Origin: JACCXG01 sp963785755
GTDB taxonomy: Bacteria > Acidobacteriota > Vicinamibacteria > Vicinamibacterales > 2-12-FULL-66-21
Direction: 5' to 3'
DNA length: 64,000 nt
NCBI GenBank assembly: GCA_963785755.1
Contig: CAWAXG010000063.1
Location: forward strand, 1-64,000
Shown here: piece by piece, positions 26,600 to 35,960 of the stretch
Position numbering within the stretch: the stretch's first letter is position 1
Layout: each line of letters begins with the position of its first letter
Notes under the pieces: generated by a model
Database searches by the model: none
Seen by the model: the letters and a program-made list of their open reading frames with translations, nothing else
Told to the model about the DNA's origin: nothing
Made by a program: the position numbers and the translations under genes

Positions 26600-27624
26600 G
26601 CATCACTCGACGCTCGCTCTTGCTGCTCGCGCTGAGCGCGAGTGCCTGCGCCTCGAAGGGTGCGGGCAATCCGTCGAGCGGTGGCAAAACAGGACGCCAG
26701 GTCGAGACCGCAACCGGCCCGATATCAGCCGATCGGCTCGGCCTGACGCTGATGCACGAACACGTGCTCGTGGACTTCATCGGCGCCGATCAGGTCAGCC
26801 CCAGCCGGTACGATGCGAACCAGGTATTCGCCGCGGTCCTGCCTCATCTCCAGCAGGTGCGCAAGCTGGGATGCGAGACACTCGTCGAGTGCACGCCCGC
26901 TTACCTCGGCCGTGACGCGGCGCTGCTGAAGCGCCTGTCGGAGGCATCAGGGGTTCGCCTCCTGACCAACACCGGCTACTACGGCGCGGCCAAGGACCGC
27001 CATCTGCCCCGCCACGCCTTCACGGAAACCGCCGAGCAGCTCGCCGCGCGGTGGATCCGCGAGTTCGAAACCGGCATCGACGGCACGTCGATCAAGCCCG
27101 CGTTCATGAAGATCGGCGTGGACGAAGCGCCGTTGTCGGAGGTGGACGCGAAGCTCGTTCGCGCCGCCGCAATCACACACCGGGAAACCGGACTGCCTAT
27201 CGCGTCGCACACCTCGACCGGCCGCGCGGCGATGGAGGAGCTCGACATCCTCGACAACGCCAAGGTGCCATCGTCTGCATTCATCTGGGTGCACGCGCAC
27301 AACGAACGCGATGCCGCGTTTCACGTGCAAGCCGCGAAACGCGGCGCCTGGGTGGAGTTCGACGGCATCGCCCCGGCCTCCGTGCAGCGCCACGTCGAGC
27401 TCGTGCGCGCCATGAAGGAGCAGGGTCTGCTCGCTCACGCGCTCGTCTCGCACGACGCCGGCTGGTACCGCGTCGGCGAAGCCGGCGGCGGCCAGTTCCG
27501 CCCGTACGACACGCTCTTCACGACGTTCGTGCCCGAGCTGAAGGCCGCGGGGTTCAGCGATGAAGACACGAGACGGTTGATGGTGATGAACCCGGGCAGA
27601 GCGCTCAGCGGCGGGCGGCCGTAG
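26596..27624 (+). CDS. Phosphotriesterase-family metal-dependent hydrolase, probable lipoprotein
   Basis: 342 residues from GTG, overlapping the upstream stop by GTGA. N-terminal SLLLLALSASAC is a lipoprotein-like signal with Cys18. The TIM-barrel metal site is preserved: HEH (His54, His56), FMKIG carbamylated-lysine position, SHTSTG and HAHNERD histidines and SHDAGW aspartate. The family includes phosphotriesterases, lactonases and aryldialkylphosphatases, and the lactonase branch is as likely as any. Last gene of the coiled-coil/M14/PTE operon. Confidence 0.9.
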   Translation: MSITRRSLLLLALSASACASKGAGNPSSGGKTGRQVETATGPISADRLGLTLMHEHVLVDFIGADQVSPSRYDANQVFAAVLPHLQQVRKLGCETLVECTPAYLGRDAALLKRLSEASGVRLLTNTGYYGAAKDRHLPRHAFTETAEQLAARWIREFETGIDGTSIKPAFMKIGVDEAPLSEVDAKLVRAAAITHRETGLPIASHTSTGRAAMEELDILDNAKVPSSAFIWVHAHNERDAAFHVQAAKRGAWVEFDGIAPASVQRHVELVRAMKEQGLLAHALVSHDAGWYRVGEAGGGQFRPYDTLFTTFVPELKAAGFSDEDTRRLMVMNPGRALSGGRP

Positions 27625-27646
27625 CGCCGGCCTTCCGATCTGTGCG

Positions 27647-28003
27647 TTACAAGGGAGCGATGTCGCAATAGCCGCCCCTGCGCGGACCGCTGGGGCATTT
27701 CGGATCCGCTTTGATCGCCACCGCTGCGGCCTCGGCGGCCCATTTCGGTACCACCTTGCCCGACGTCAACGCGGCGGCGACCTTCCCGAGCTTTCTGGAC
27801 ACCGGCAGTACTCGGATGCGATCCTTGGTCCAGTCCGCATCTTTTTGCTGGAGACGCTCCGTGATGCTGTTCGTGTAGGTGGTGACCCAGAAATAGCGCG
27901 CTTCCTTGCCGAGGCTTTTCGCCCCCAGCCCTCTTTTCACTTCCTTCTCGCATTCCTTCATGATCGACTCAACCGTCGGTTTCGCGGGGGGCTTCTTCGA
28001 CAT
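27647..28003 (-). CDS. Hypothetical basic protein, 118 residues
   Basis: I do not recognise a family. It begins MSKKPPAKPTVESIMKECEK, has a helix-rich body (RYFWVTTYTNSITERLQQKD, VSRKLGKVAAALTSGKVVP) and ends PKCPSGPRRGGYCDIAPL. Lys-rich, no signal peptide, two or three Cys near the C-terminus. Intact frame; codon use matches its neighbours. Convergent with the PTE gene and 53 bases from the stop of the large kinase, so it may be its upstream partner only in the sense of transcription order (it follows it). Confidence 0.55.
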   Translation of the reverse strand: MSKKPPAKPTVESIMKECEKEVKRGLGAKSLGKEARYFWVTTYTNSITERLQQKDADWTKDRIRVLPVSRKLGKVAAALTSGKVVPKWAAEAAAVAIKADPKCPSGPRRGGYCDIAPL

Positions 28004-28056
28004 TTGACCTCCAGAACGTCGAGGGAAGTGTTGAGGGTGTCATCGGACGGCGCAGT

Positions 28057-30552
28057 CTATTTGATCTCCGCCAGATCGCGAAATCGCAGGAGCTCCAATC
28101 TGACCGATCGTGCGTCAGTTGGTCGACGGGACGGATCGCGCCCGAGCGCGCGCAGAAAGTACTCGTCGATCTCAGGTGGGCATCCGTGCAAGAACGCACT
28201 CGGTGCCTTCGTGAGCCCCGCCGACGCGCGACTGAGCGTCTCCAGGACATCTGCCCCGTCGAAAGGCCTGCGACCGGTCATCGCTTCATACAGCACGATC
28301 GACAGCGACCAGATGTCGAACGAGGGCCCGGGATGATGCCCCATCATGGCCTCGGGCGCCATGTACGGCGGCGTGCCGACCAGACCGAGTTCGGTGCTCC
28401 GCGAATCAAGGCCCCGCCACGCCGTGATCGTCGAGTCGCCCGCCGCTGCGACCACTTCGCCCGCCAGGCGAGCCAATCCGAAATCAAGGAGCTTGACCAC
28501 GCGCGACTCGGTGAATCCGATGTTGCTCGGCTTGACGTCGCGATGGATTAGTCCGGCCCGATGCAGTTGTTCGAGGGCTCCGGCGAGCGCGATGCCGAGG
28601 TCGAGCGTTGCCGTAATCGTGAGGTGTCCTGACCTGAGACGGTCCGCCAGCGTCCCGCCGGCGAGGAATTCTTCGATGAGCAGCGGCACGTTCTGCCAGG
28701 TCTCGATGCCGTGGACCATCGCGAGATTGGGATGCGCCACCGCGGCCATCGCCCGCCCTTCGCGCCGAAGCCGTGCGGCCCATTCCGGCGACACACGCGG
28801 CAGCGTCTTGATCGCCACGGATCGATCCAGATGGAGATCGCGGGCGTGATAGACGATACCCATGCCGCCGGAGCCGATGCGGCGATCGATCTGGAACGTC
28901 TCGCGGAGCAAGTACGGCACCGCGGCGGCAATCACGTTGCCCCCACACGCGCACATCGTCGAGTCAGGCGGATTCAGCGATCGACAGGTCAGGCACTCCT
29001 GCGCCGGCAACTCGGCGGAGGGATTGGCCGTTGCGGCACGCAGTCGCAGGTTATGGAGCGACAGTGAGACAGACGCGGCGACAGCACTCAGGACGCGGCG
29101 ATCGTCGTCCGAGTACGGCAGGCCGCTTCGTTTCGCGGAGAGTGCGAGAAGTCCCGCCGCCCGGCTGTCGGGTGTCCGGAGCGCCAGGAGCAGGCGATAC
29201 TTCGCGCTCACCAGCCAGCGCTGCTCTTCCTCGGGCAATCGTCGGAATGGCGATCGGGTGTCGTCGAGGTCGACATCCATCGGTTCCGCATCGGCCGCGG
29301 CGAGTGTCACAATCACGCCGCTGCTGCTGATCGGATCGCTGCTGCCATCGGGGCGGCGAAGCAGATGGACGGCGTCGTCCGCGACGAACAGGCTCGTGTC
29401 CGCGTGCAGCGCCTGGTCGATGGCGGTGCCGACGCGCCTTTCGAGATCGGCTGCCGTCTTGACGTGGAGTGCGTCGGTGACCAGCCGATTCAGGAGCTGC
29501 CTCCCGTCGTAATCCTCGCGGAAGAACCGGCGATCGAGGAGATCAAGGCAACTCTGTCGTCCACGCAGCGCCGCGAATCCGCCGACGGCCATCAACCCGA
29601 GAATCACCGGCCGTGGGCCCGCGAGGAGTGTCGTCATCGGCTCCGCACGATGCCTGAAGAGGATGAGCGCAAACGCGCCGAATGGAACGAGCGCTGCGAA
29701 CAGGATCGTGTAACGCGCCAGTGCGTACTGCAGTGCCGCGCGCAGCACCACGCGGAGCTCGACGACTCGATCGAACAGGACCGAATACGCGGTAACGAAT
29801 GGAATCGTCGCCAGCGCACCAAAAACGATGAATCCCACCACCAGCTCGACGCCCGGCCGGTGCACGAACGCGTAATACGCGGGAATCGCCTCGAGGCTCA
29901 CTTGCAGCACGAGGGGCAGCGATCCGCCGATCAATGCTCCCGCGAACAGGAGCGCCTGACGCCTCTCCTGCGGGTGTGCCGTCGCCACTCGCAACAGCAG
30001 CAACGGGAAGGCCGCCGCGCTCAGCCCAAACACCAGCGGGTAGTACAGGCTGCCCGGCCTGGCACCTGGCTGCAGCGAGAGCCGCCACCCGGCGGCGGCG
30101 GTCGCAGGCCACACGAGGAATGAAAGATTCACCAATGCGACCACGAGCCCCATTACCGCGCAGGCCTTGCCGACGGGACGCGCGAACTGTCCCGGTCGTC
30201 CCCCGAGCGGAGAGGGGAACACGGTGACGAATCGCCAAAGAAAGGCCGGCAGGAATGCGTCCGCGCGAACGGACAGCAGCCAGCCGAATCCGTGGACCGC
30301 CAGCAGCGGCGTACTCAACGGCAGGCTGATCAATACGAAGAGCCCGCCAAGCCACGTCGCGCGTACATCGTGACGATTCGCGAGAGCCAGCGTGAGTCCG
30401 AGAAGGATGAATGCGGCTGACAGCGCCCCGTAAACGGCGAGCGGAAGCGGCGGCAGAACTCGATAGAGGACCTGGCCGGACAGATACAGGGCCAGCGCGA
30501 CGGCCACGCGCCCGGCTGCGACCGCAACAACGACGCGAGCCCAGGCCTGCAC
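28057..30552 (-). CDS. 7TM-GAF-zinc ribbon-Ser/Thr protein kinase
   Basis: 831 residues. Residues 1-320 hold about eight hydrophobic helices like the membrane sensor of some histidine kinases. Residues about 330-390 are the FDRRFFREDYDGRQLLNRLV linker, 390-525 a GAF-like domain, and 530-555 a four-Cys ribbon (CLTCRSLNPPDSTMCACGG). Residues 560-831 are a complete Hanks kinase: IGSGGMGIVYHARD, VAIKTLP, HRDVKPSNI, LDFGLARL, GTPPYMAPEAM, DIWSLSIVLYEAMTGRRPF. The order is inverted relative to most bacterial kinases, where the kinase is N-terminal and the helix follows: here a two-component-type sensor appears grafted on a Ser/Thr kinase. Start at GTG 30550-30552 is chosen because TATAAT ends seven bases upstream (leaderless) and upstream codons look non-coding. 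Confidence 0.9.
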   Translation of the reverse strand: MQAWARVVVAVAAGRVAVALALYLSGQVLYRVLPPLPLAVYGALSAAFILLGLTLALANRHDVRATWLGGLFVLISLPLSTPLLAVHGFGWLLSVRADAFLPAFLWRFVTVFPSPLGGRPGQFARPVGKACAVMGLVVALVNLSFLVWPATAAAGWRLSLQPGARPGSLYYPLVFGLSAAAFPLLLLRVATAHPQERRQALLFAGALIGGSLPLVLQVSLEAIPAYYAFVHRPGVELVVGFIVFGALATIPFVTAYSVLFDRVVELRVVLRAALQYALARYTILFAALVPFGAFALILFRHRAEPMTTLLAGPRPVILGLMAVGGFAALRGRQSCLDLLDRRFFREDYDGRQLLNRLVTDALHVKTAADLERRVGTAIDQALHADTSLFVADDAVHLLRRPDGSSDPISSSGVIVTLAAADAEPMDVDLDDTRSPFRRLPEEEQRWLVSAKYRLLLALRTPDSRAAGLLALSAKRSGLPYSDDDRRVLSAVAASVSLSLHNLRLRAATANPSAELPAQECLTCRSLNPPDSTMCACGGNVIAAAVPYLLRETFQIDRRIGSGGMGIVYHARDLHLDRSVAIKTLPRVSPEWAARLRREGRAMAAVAHPNLAMVHGIETWQNVPLLIEEFLAGGTLADRLRSGHLTITATLDLGIALAGALEQLHRAGLIHRDVKPSNIGFTESRVVKLLDFGLARLAGEVVAAAGDSTITAWRGLDSRSTELGLVGTPPYMAPEAMMGHHPGPSFDIWSLSIVLYEAMTGRRPFDGADVLETLSRASAGLTKAPSAFLHGCPPEIDEYFLRALGRDPSRRPTDARSVRLELLRFRDLAEIK

Positions 30553-30559
30553 GGGCCGG

Positions 30560-30565
30560 ATTATA
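30560..30565 (-). promoter_or_regulatory. -10 element of a probable leaderless promoter
   Basis: TATAAT on the minus strand, seven bases (CCGGCCC) before the GTG of the kinase gene. Transcription starting six to eight bases after the -10 would begin at the start codon. No clear -35 or Shine-Dalgarno. The same geometry occurs at the MerR gene (42073). Confidence 0.5.
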
Positions 30566-30769
30566 GCTGCGGGATGTGGAGAGCATCGGTCCGCCCTGGC
30601 GCGCTCTAAACCATGCCAGGCTCCGGTGAAGCAGGGTTGCGGGAATTCGAGATGACTTGAAGCTCTCATCGTCTCCGCGATCGCTGGCGGCGGGACGGAC
30701 ATACCGCGCGGTACGGTCGCCGAAGCGAAGCGGCTGTCGGGGTATTGGCGAGCAGCGCCCGGAACGGCC

Positions 30770-31165
30770 TCAGGGCTCCGCCGCGAGCACCCGCGCCACC
30801 CCCGCCTCGGACGACGGCTCGATCGCGAACTCGCCGGTCAGGCCGGCCAGGTCGAAGGCGACGCGCACCGGCTCGGACAGGCTGCACAGCGCCAGCCGGG
30901 CGCCGCGCTCACGGGCGCTGGCGGCCGCGTCCTGCAGCACCAGCAGCCCCGCGCTGCTCACGTAATCTACCTCCCCGAGATCGACCAGGATCCGGGTCTG
31001 CCCCGCCAACTCATCCTTCAGCGCCTGCGCCAATAAAGAAGATGCGGCGATGCCGATCCGGCCGCTGACCCCCAGGATTCGGACCCCCTCCCGGGTGTCA
31101 CGGGCGATCTCCAGGGTCCAGAGCCGTGCCCGCGGGGACCGTCGATGAGTGCCCGGATCGCCCAT
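30770..31165 (-). CDS. STAS-domain protein (anti-sigma-factor-antagonist type)
   Basis: 131 residues. After a short basic lead the STAS fold reads VRILGVSGRIGIAASSLLAQ, RILVDLGEVDYVSSAGLLVL, ARERGARLALCSLSEPVRVA, then FDLAGLTGEF. The VDYVSSAGL helix start holds the Ser usually phosphorylated by an anti-sigma kinase. STAS antagonists switch on sigma factors by binding their inhibitor kinase. It is divergent from the ECF sigma gene (79-base gap), but no RsbW-type kinase is present, so a direct link is only inferred from position. GC is higher than in its neighbours. Confidence 0.85.
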   Translation of the reverse strand: MGDPGTHRRSPRARLWTLEIARDTREGVRILGVSGRIGIAASSLLAQALKDELAGQTRILVDLGEVDYVSSAGLLVLQDAAASARERGARLALCSLSEPVRVAFDLAGLTGEFAIEPSSEAGVARVLAAEP

Positions 31166-31243
31166 TTGTCACCAGAAATCTACCATTCGGCACGCCTGTG
31201 CTATAACTCACCCCTCTACCCACCAACTTTCCACTAGGGTACC

Positions 31244-31792
31244 GTGTATTTCAGTCAGGACCCAGAGGACGGCGCGCTGGTCGCCCGAACGCTCAAAGGA
31301 GATCCGGCGGCATTCGAGGCAATCGTCGCGAGATATCAGAGCGTGATGTTCCGGGTCGCTCTGCGGATGCTTGGCGACTACGAGGACGCGCGCGACGCGA
31401 CACAGACGGCATTCGTCAGCGCCTATCGAAAGCTCAGCAGTTTCGACCCGAACCTCAGGTTTTTCAGTTGGTTATACCGGATCCTGCTGAACGAGTGCCT
31501 GAACGCCAAACGGGATCGCCGACCGCAGGAACCGATCACCGCGGACATGATTCTGGCAGGCACCCCACTCGAGGCGCTCGAGGCCTCCGAGCGCCGGCAA
31601 CGGGTCCAGCAGGCGCTGCTCGCGCTGCCGCACGACTATCGCGAGGTGATCGTGCTGCGGCATTTCGCCGAGCTCGGGTACGACGAGATCGCAACGACAC
31701 TCGGAATCGCGCCGAAGACGGTCAAATCGAGGCTCTACACCGCGCGTCAACGGCTCACTGAATTGCTCGTTCTCGAAAAGACTGAAACATGA
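31244..31792 (+). CDS. ECF-type RNA polymerase sigma factor
   Basis: 182 residues from GTG. Region 2: GDPAAFEAIVARYQSVMFRVALRM, YEDARDATQTAFVSAYRKLS, then FFSWLYRILLNECLN (regions 2.1-2.4). Region 4: QALLALPHDYREVIVLRHFAELGYDEIATTLGI, then APKTVKSRLYTARQRL as the -35-recognition helix. Typical RpoE-like length and layout. The stop overlaps the start of the nonapeptide-repeat protein by ATGA, the classic arrangement of sigma and its regulator. It directs transcription of an unknown regulon, probably including this operon. Confidence 0.93.
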   Translation: MYFSQDPEDGALVARTLKGDPAAFEAIVARYQSVMFRVALRMLGDYEDARDATQTAFVSAYRKLSSFDPNLRFFSWLYRILLNECLNAKRDRRPQEPITADMILAGTPLEALEASERRQRVQQALLALPHDYREVIVLRHFAELGYDEIATTLGIAPKTVKSRLYTARQRLTELLVLEKTET

Positions 31793-32883
31793 CCGACTGG
31801 CCCAATGACAACCGCACCCACGCCGATCCGGACGGGGATCGGCTTGATGCCTTGCTCAACGAGCTGAAGGACGCGGATCCGACAGCTCCCGGAATCGTGC
31901 GCAACGTGATGACGATAATCCGCACAACCTCCACCCCTGGACGGTACCCGAACGACTGGAGTGTCTCGCATGGCGAAAAAGGCTCTTCTCGGGCTCGCCG
32001 CGGCGGCCGCGGTTCTGATTGGCGTGTTCGTGACAACCGGGTGGCCTCCGACCATGCCCGGCTCGGAAGGTGCCATCGGTGCGGCGAAACGCCACCAGGC
32101 ACAGCAGATGACGTCGCAGGACGTGAAGCTCGGCGACACGAAGACGCAGGAGTTCCTGCAGAGTGATGTTGTCGCGCGTCTGATGGCTGACCCCGCCGTG
32201 CGGCAGGCACTCGCCACAGATGCGTTCCGGCAGGTCCTTGCCAGCGATGCGCTCCGGCAGGTCCTTGCCACCGAGGCGCTTCGGCAGGTCCTCGCCACGA
32301 TGCGCTCCGGCAGGTCCTTGCCACCGATGCGCTCCGGCAGGTCCTTGCCACCGATGCGCTCCGGCAGGTCCTTGCCACCGATGCGCTCCGGCAGGTCCTT
32401 GCCACCGATGCGCTCCGGCAGGTCCTTGCCACCGATGCGTTCCGGGAGGTCCTTGCCAACGATGCGCTCCGGGAGGTCCTTGCCAACGATGCGCTCCGGC
32501 AGGCACTCACCAACGATGCGCTCCGGCAGGCGCTCACCAACGATGCGTTCCGGCAGGTGGTTGCCAACGATGCGTTCCGGCAGGTACTTGCCAACGATGC
32601 GTTCCGGCAGGTACTTGTCAACGATGCGTTCCGGCAGGTGGTTGCCAACGATGCGCTCCGGCAGGTCGTTGCCAACGATGCGCTCCGGCAGGTCCTTGCC
32701 AACGACGCGTTCCGGCAGGTACTCGCCAACGATGCGCTCCGGCAGGCGATGGCCAGCGAGGCGTTCCGGCAGGCGATGGCCAGCGAGGCGTTCCGGCAGG
32801 CGCTCAACAGCGAAGCCATGCGGCAGGCTCTCAACTCGCGCGCCGCGGACCTGGAAGCGCACACGGGCGCCGGGGCGAAGTAA
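31789..32883 (+). CDS. Single-pass membrane protein with 24 nonapeptide repeats, sigma-linked (two frameshifts)
   Basis: Reconstructed product about 360 residues. An acidic cytoplasmic head (HADPDGDRLDALLNELKDAD, PTAPGIVRNVMTIIRT) has no zinc anti-sigma motif. A frame change near 31930-31970 leads to the single helix KKALLGLAAAAAVLIGVFVT, then a periplasmic linker GAIGAAKRHQAQQMTSQDVK, LGDTKTQEFLQSDVVARLM. Next come 24 copies of the 9-residue unit DALRQVLAT (positions vary: D/E-A-L/F-R-Q-V/A-L/M-A-N/T/S), ending AADLEAHTGAGAK. The repeat block is 647 bases, exactly 24 x 27 minus one; the missing base (near 32298) causes the second frameshift. The GTG at 31961 could alternatively start a separate protein. 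ATGA overlap with the sigma gene suggests an anti-sigma or sensor role. No such family is recognised. Confidence 0.7.
32192..32838 (+). repeat. 27-base coding tandem repeat, 24 units
   Basis: The consensus GATGCGCTCCGGCAGGTCCT followed by TGCCACC is repeated head to tail. Units 5-9 are identical; divergence grows to either side, and the last units read GAGGCGTTCCGGCAGGCGATG. The period is a multiple of three, so several frames on both strands stay open, giving long spurious ORFs. Unit 4 is 26 bases. Confidence 0.92.
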
Positions 32884-32906
32884 ACCGCGCCCTCGAGACA
32901 ATTCCC

Positions 32907-32959
32907 AACTCCCAACTCCCTAAGGCAGGCATTGGAGCGGCCTGGGGGTTGGGAGTTTT
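32907..32959 (+). terminator. Hairpin of AACTCCC words, possible intrinsic terminator
   Basis: AACTCCCAACTCCC pairs with GGGGGTTGGGAGTT (ten perfect pairs extended to fourteen with one wobble), 23-base loop, then TTTT overlapping the stem end. It lies 24 bases after the repeat-protein stop. It would partly insulate the sigma/repeat pair from the protease/PrsW pair. The T tract is short. Confidence 0.5.
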
Positions 32960-32991
32960 GGCGTTCGGCGTTACTCTCTCCCCACCTCTCG

Positions 32992-35960
32992 ATGCCCGGC
33001 TCCCTGCGGCGGTTGCACCTCCGACCGATCTCCTGCACCCTCACAACGGCGCTGCTGTGTCTTGTCCTCGCTGAATACGCGCAGGCGCAGCTGGCCACGG
33101 TCGAAACACCGCAGGTTCGCCTGGTCTACTTCGACGGGTCCGAGTCTTATCTCGTGCCGCATGCCGCGCGAGCCTTCCTCAATGCGCTGGAGTTCCAGGA
33201 GGAACTCTTCAAGTTCAAGCCGGCCGATCGGATCACCATCCTGCTGGCGGATTTCTCCGATGCCGGCAACGCCGCGGCCGGGCGGTCCCGCGCAACGTCA
33301 TGGCGATCCAGATCGCGCCGCTCAACTTCGCCTTCGAGACGATCGCGGCGAACGAGCGCATGACCATGCTGATGAACCACGAGCTGGTGCACGTCATCAC
33401 GATGGATCAGCCGGCGGGAGCCGATCGCGCCTTCCGCCGATTGTTTGGCGGCAAGGTCGCGCCCTCGTCCGATCACCCGGCGTCGATTCTCTACTGGTAT
33501 CTCACGGCTCCGCGCGTCGCCGCGCCGCGGTGGTATCACGAGGGCATCGCGGTGTTCGTCGACACGTGGATGGCCGGCGGCATGGGACGCGCGCAGGGCG
33601 GCTACGACGAGATGGTCTTCCGCGCGATGGTTCGCGACGACGTGCCCTTCTACGACCCGCTGGGACTCGTCTCCGAGGGCACGAAGATCGACTTCCAGGT
33701 GCAGGCGAACTCCTATCTCTACGGCACGCGGTTCATGACCTGGCTGGCGCGCCGCCATACGCCCGAGAAGCTGATCGAATGGGTCTCGCGCGGCGAGGAC
33801 AGCCGCGGCTATTACGCCGCGCAGTTCCGCAAGGTCTTCGGGATGTCTCTCGAGCAGGCCTGGGGCGCATGGGTGGAGGACGAGCGTGCGTTTCAGCAGG
33901 CCAATCTCGCGGCGGTGCGGAAGTACCCGATCACGCCGCATACCGATGTGACGGCGAATCCGCTGGGGTCGATGTCGCGCGCGTTCTACGACGGAGAGAC
34001 GGGGTCGATTTATGCCGGGCTGAACTATCCCGGCGCGGTGCTCGAACGTGGCGCGGATCTCGGCGAAAACCGGCGCGATCGAGCGGCTCGTGGACATCAA
34101 GGGTCCGCTCATTTATACGGTCACGTCGCTGGTCTGGAACCCCGCGGATCGCCACCTCTATTACACGACCGACAACGGCGCGCACCGCGATCTGGTCCGG
34201 CTGGATCCGGCGAACGGGCGCACGAAGGTGCTGCAGAAGGATCTTCGGGTCGGCGATCTCGCGTACAGCGCCGCCGATCAATCACTTTGGGGGATTCGCC
34301 ACCTCAACGGCCTGGTGAGCCTGGTGCAGATCAAGCCGCCGTATACCGACTGGGAGCGCGTCATCACGTGGCCGTACGGGACCGTGATGTACGACCTCGA
34401 CGTGTCGCCCGACGGCACGCGCGTGTCGGCATCGTTCGGGGAGATCAGCGGCAAACAGGACGTGCGGGTGTTCGACATCGCCGCGTTGCGCGCCGGCGAT
34501 ACCACGCCGCTGGTGCGGTTCGACTTCGATACGTCCGTGCCCGAATGGCTTCGTCTTCTCTCCCGACGGACGCTACCTCTATGGCAGCTCGTATTACACG
34601 GGCGTGTCGAACATCTTCCGCTACGACCTGGAGGCGAAGAAGGTCGGAAGCGGTCAGCAACACCGAGACCGGCTTCTTCCGCCCGGTGCCGCTCGCCGAC
34701 GGCCGCCTGCTCGTGTTCCGGTATACCGGACGTGGCTTCGTCCCCGCCTGGATCGATCCGAAGCCGCTCGAGGACGTCAGCGCCATCGAGTTTCTCGGTG
34801 AACGGCTGATCAGCGAACAGCCGGTACTGAAAAGCTGGATGCTCGACTCGCCGGCCAAGGTCCCGTTCGACACGATGGAGAAGACCACCGGCACCTACGG
34901 CCTGGGCGGCCGGCTCCGCCGCGAATCGATCTTCCCGATCATCGAGGGCTACAAGGACACGGCCTCGGTCGGCGTCGCGCTCAACCTGTCGGATCCGCTG
35001 ATGCTCAACCGGCTCCACATCACCGCCGGCTGGTCGCCGACCACGTCGCTGCCGATGCACGAGCGGCTGCATCTGTCAGCTGACTACGAACGCTATGACT
35101 GGCGGGCGTCGGCGTCGTTCAACGACGCGGATTTCTACGACCTGGTCGGCCCGACGAAGGTCGGCCGCAAGGGGTACAGCGCGCTCGTCGGCCACCGCAA
35201 TACGCTGATCTTCGACGAGCCGCGGCGCCTCGAGCTCGATCTCAGCGGCCGCGTGTCGGGCAACCTCGATCAGCTGCCCGACTATCAGAACGTGCCGGTG
35301 GACGTCGGCACGCTGGTCACGCTCAAGGCGGGGCTCGCCTACAGCTACGTCCGCAACTCGCTGGGATACGTGGACGAGGAGACGGGCCGCAAGTGGTCGC
35401 TGGAGCTGAGCACCGACGTCGTTGACGGGGAGCCCTTCCCGAAGTTGTTCGGAACGTTCGATCGCGGCATCGGCCTGCGCCTCGGGCACTCGTCGTTCTG
35501 GATGCGGACGGCAGCCGGATTCTCACCGCGCAGCCGGACCGAGGCGTTCAGCAACTTCTTCTTCGGCGGGTTCGGCAACAACTACGTCGACCATGGCGAC
35601 GAGAAGCGCTACCGGCACCTCGAGAGTTTTCCCGGCGTCGAGCTGAACGAGATCCCAGGCCGGAACTTCGCAAAGGCCACGCTCGAATGGAACCTCCCGC
35701 CGTGGCGCTTCGCGCGGCTGGGGACGCCGGGCCTGCACGCGACGTGGCTGCGCCCGGCCATCTTCGTCACCGGCCTCACGACCAACATGGACGACGGCGC
35801 GTTCCGGAGGACGGCGGTCAGCGCCGGCGGTCAGATCGACGTCCGATTCACCATCCTGTCCAATCTCGACATGACGTTCTCGGCCGGTGCCGCAATCGCG
35901 GCCGAGGACGGACGGCCACCCAGGCGCGAAGCGATGCTCTCGCTCAAACTCCTGCGATGA
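32992..35960 (+). CDS. Secreted gluzincin-like metalloprotease, TolB propeller and outer-membrane barrel fusion (three frameshifts)
   Basis: Reconstructed length about 985 residues. Signal peptide ends EYAQAQ (residue about 33). Residues 110-320 form a peptidase MA-like domain with MLMNHELVHVI (HExxH, near 33390) and PRWYHEGIAVFVDTW, whose Glu can complete the zinc site. Residues about 360-640 are beta-propeller blades (VWNPADRHLYYTTDNGAH, DLDVSPDGTRVSASFGE). From about 34890 a C-terminal outer-membrane beta-barrel (YGLGGRLRRESIFPIIEGY, DWRASASFNDADFYDLVGPT ... MLSLKLLR) ends in an aromatic/hydrophobic strand. Frame changes near 33290, 34055, 34550 and 34640 each look like single-base errors, since homology-like sequence continues in the shifted frame. 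Same strand as the sigma factor and ATGA-coupled to the PrsW gene. Confidence 0.75.

Noticed and set aside
32192..32838. Possible CRISPR array
   Set aside because: Units are contiguous with no spacers and encode a regular nonapeptide.
31747..33098. Two long minus-strand open frames (384 and 447 codons) over the sigma/repeat genes
   Set aside because: Produced by the 27-base repeat, whose period is a multiple of three so stops are absent in several frames. Products are low-complexity (LPERIVGK, CRSASLA) and antisense to a clear sigma factor.
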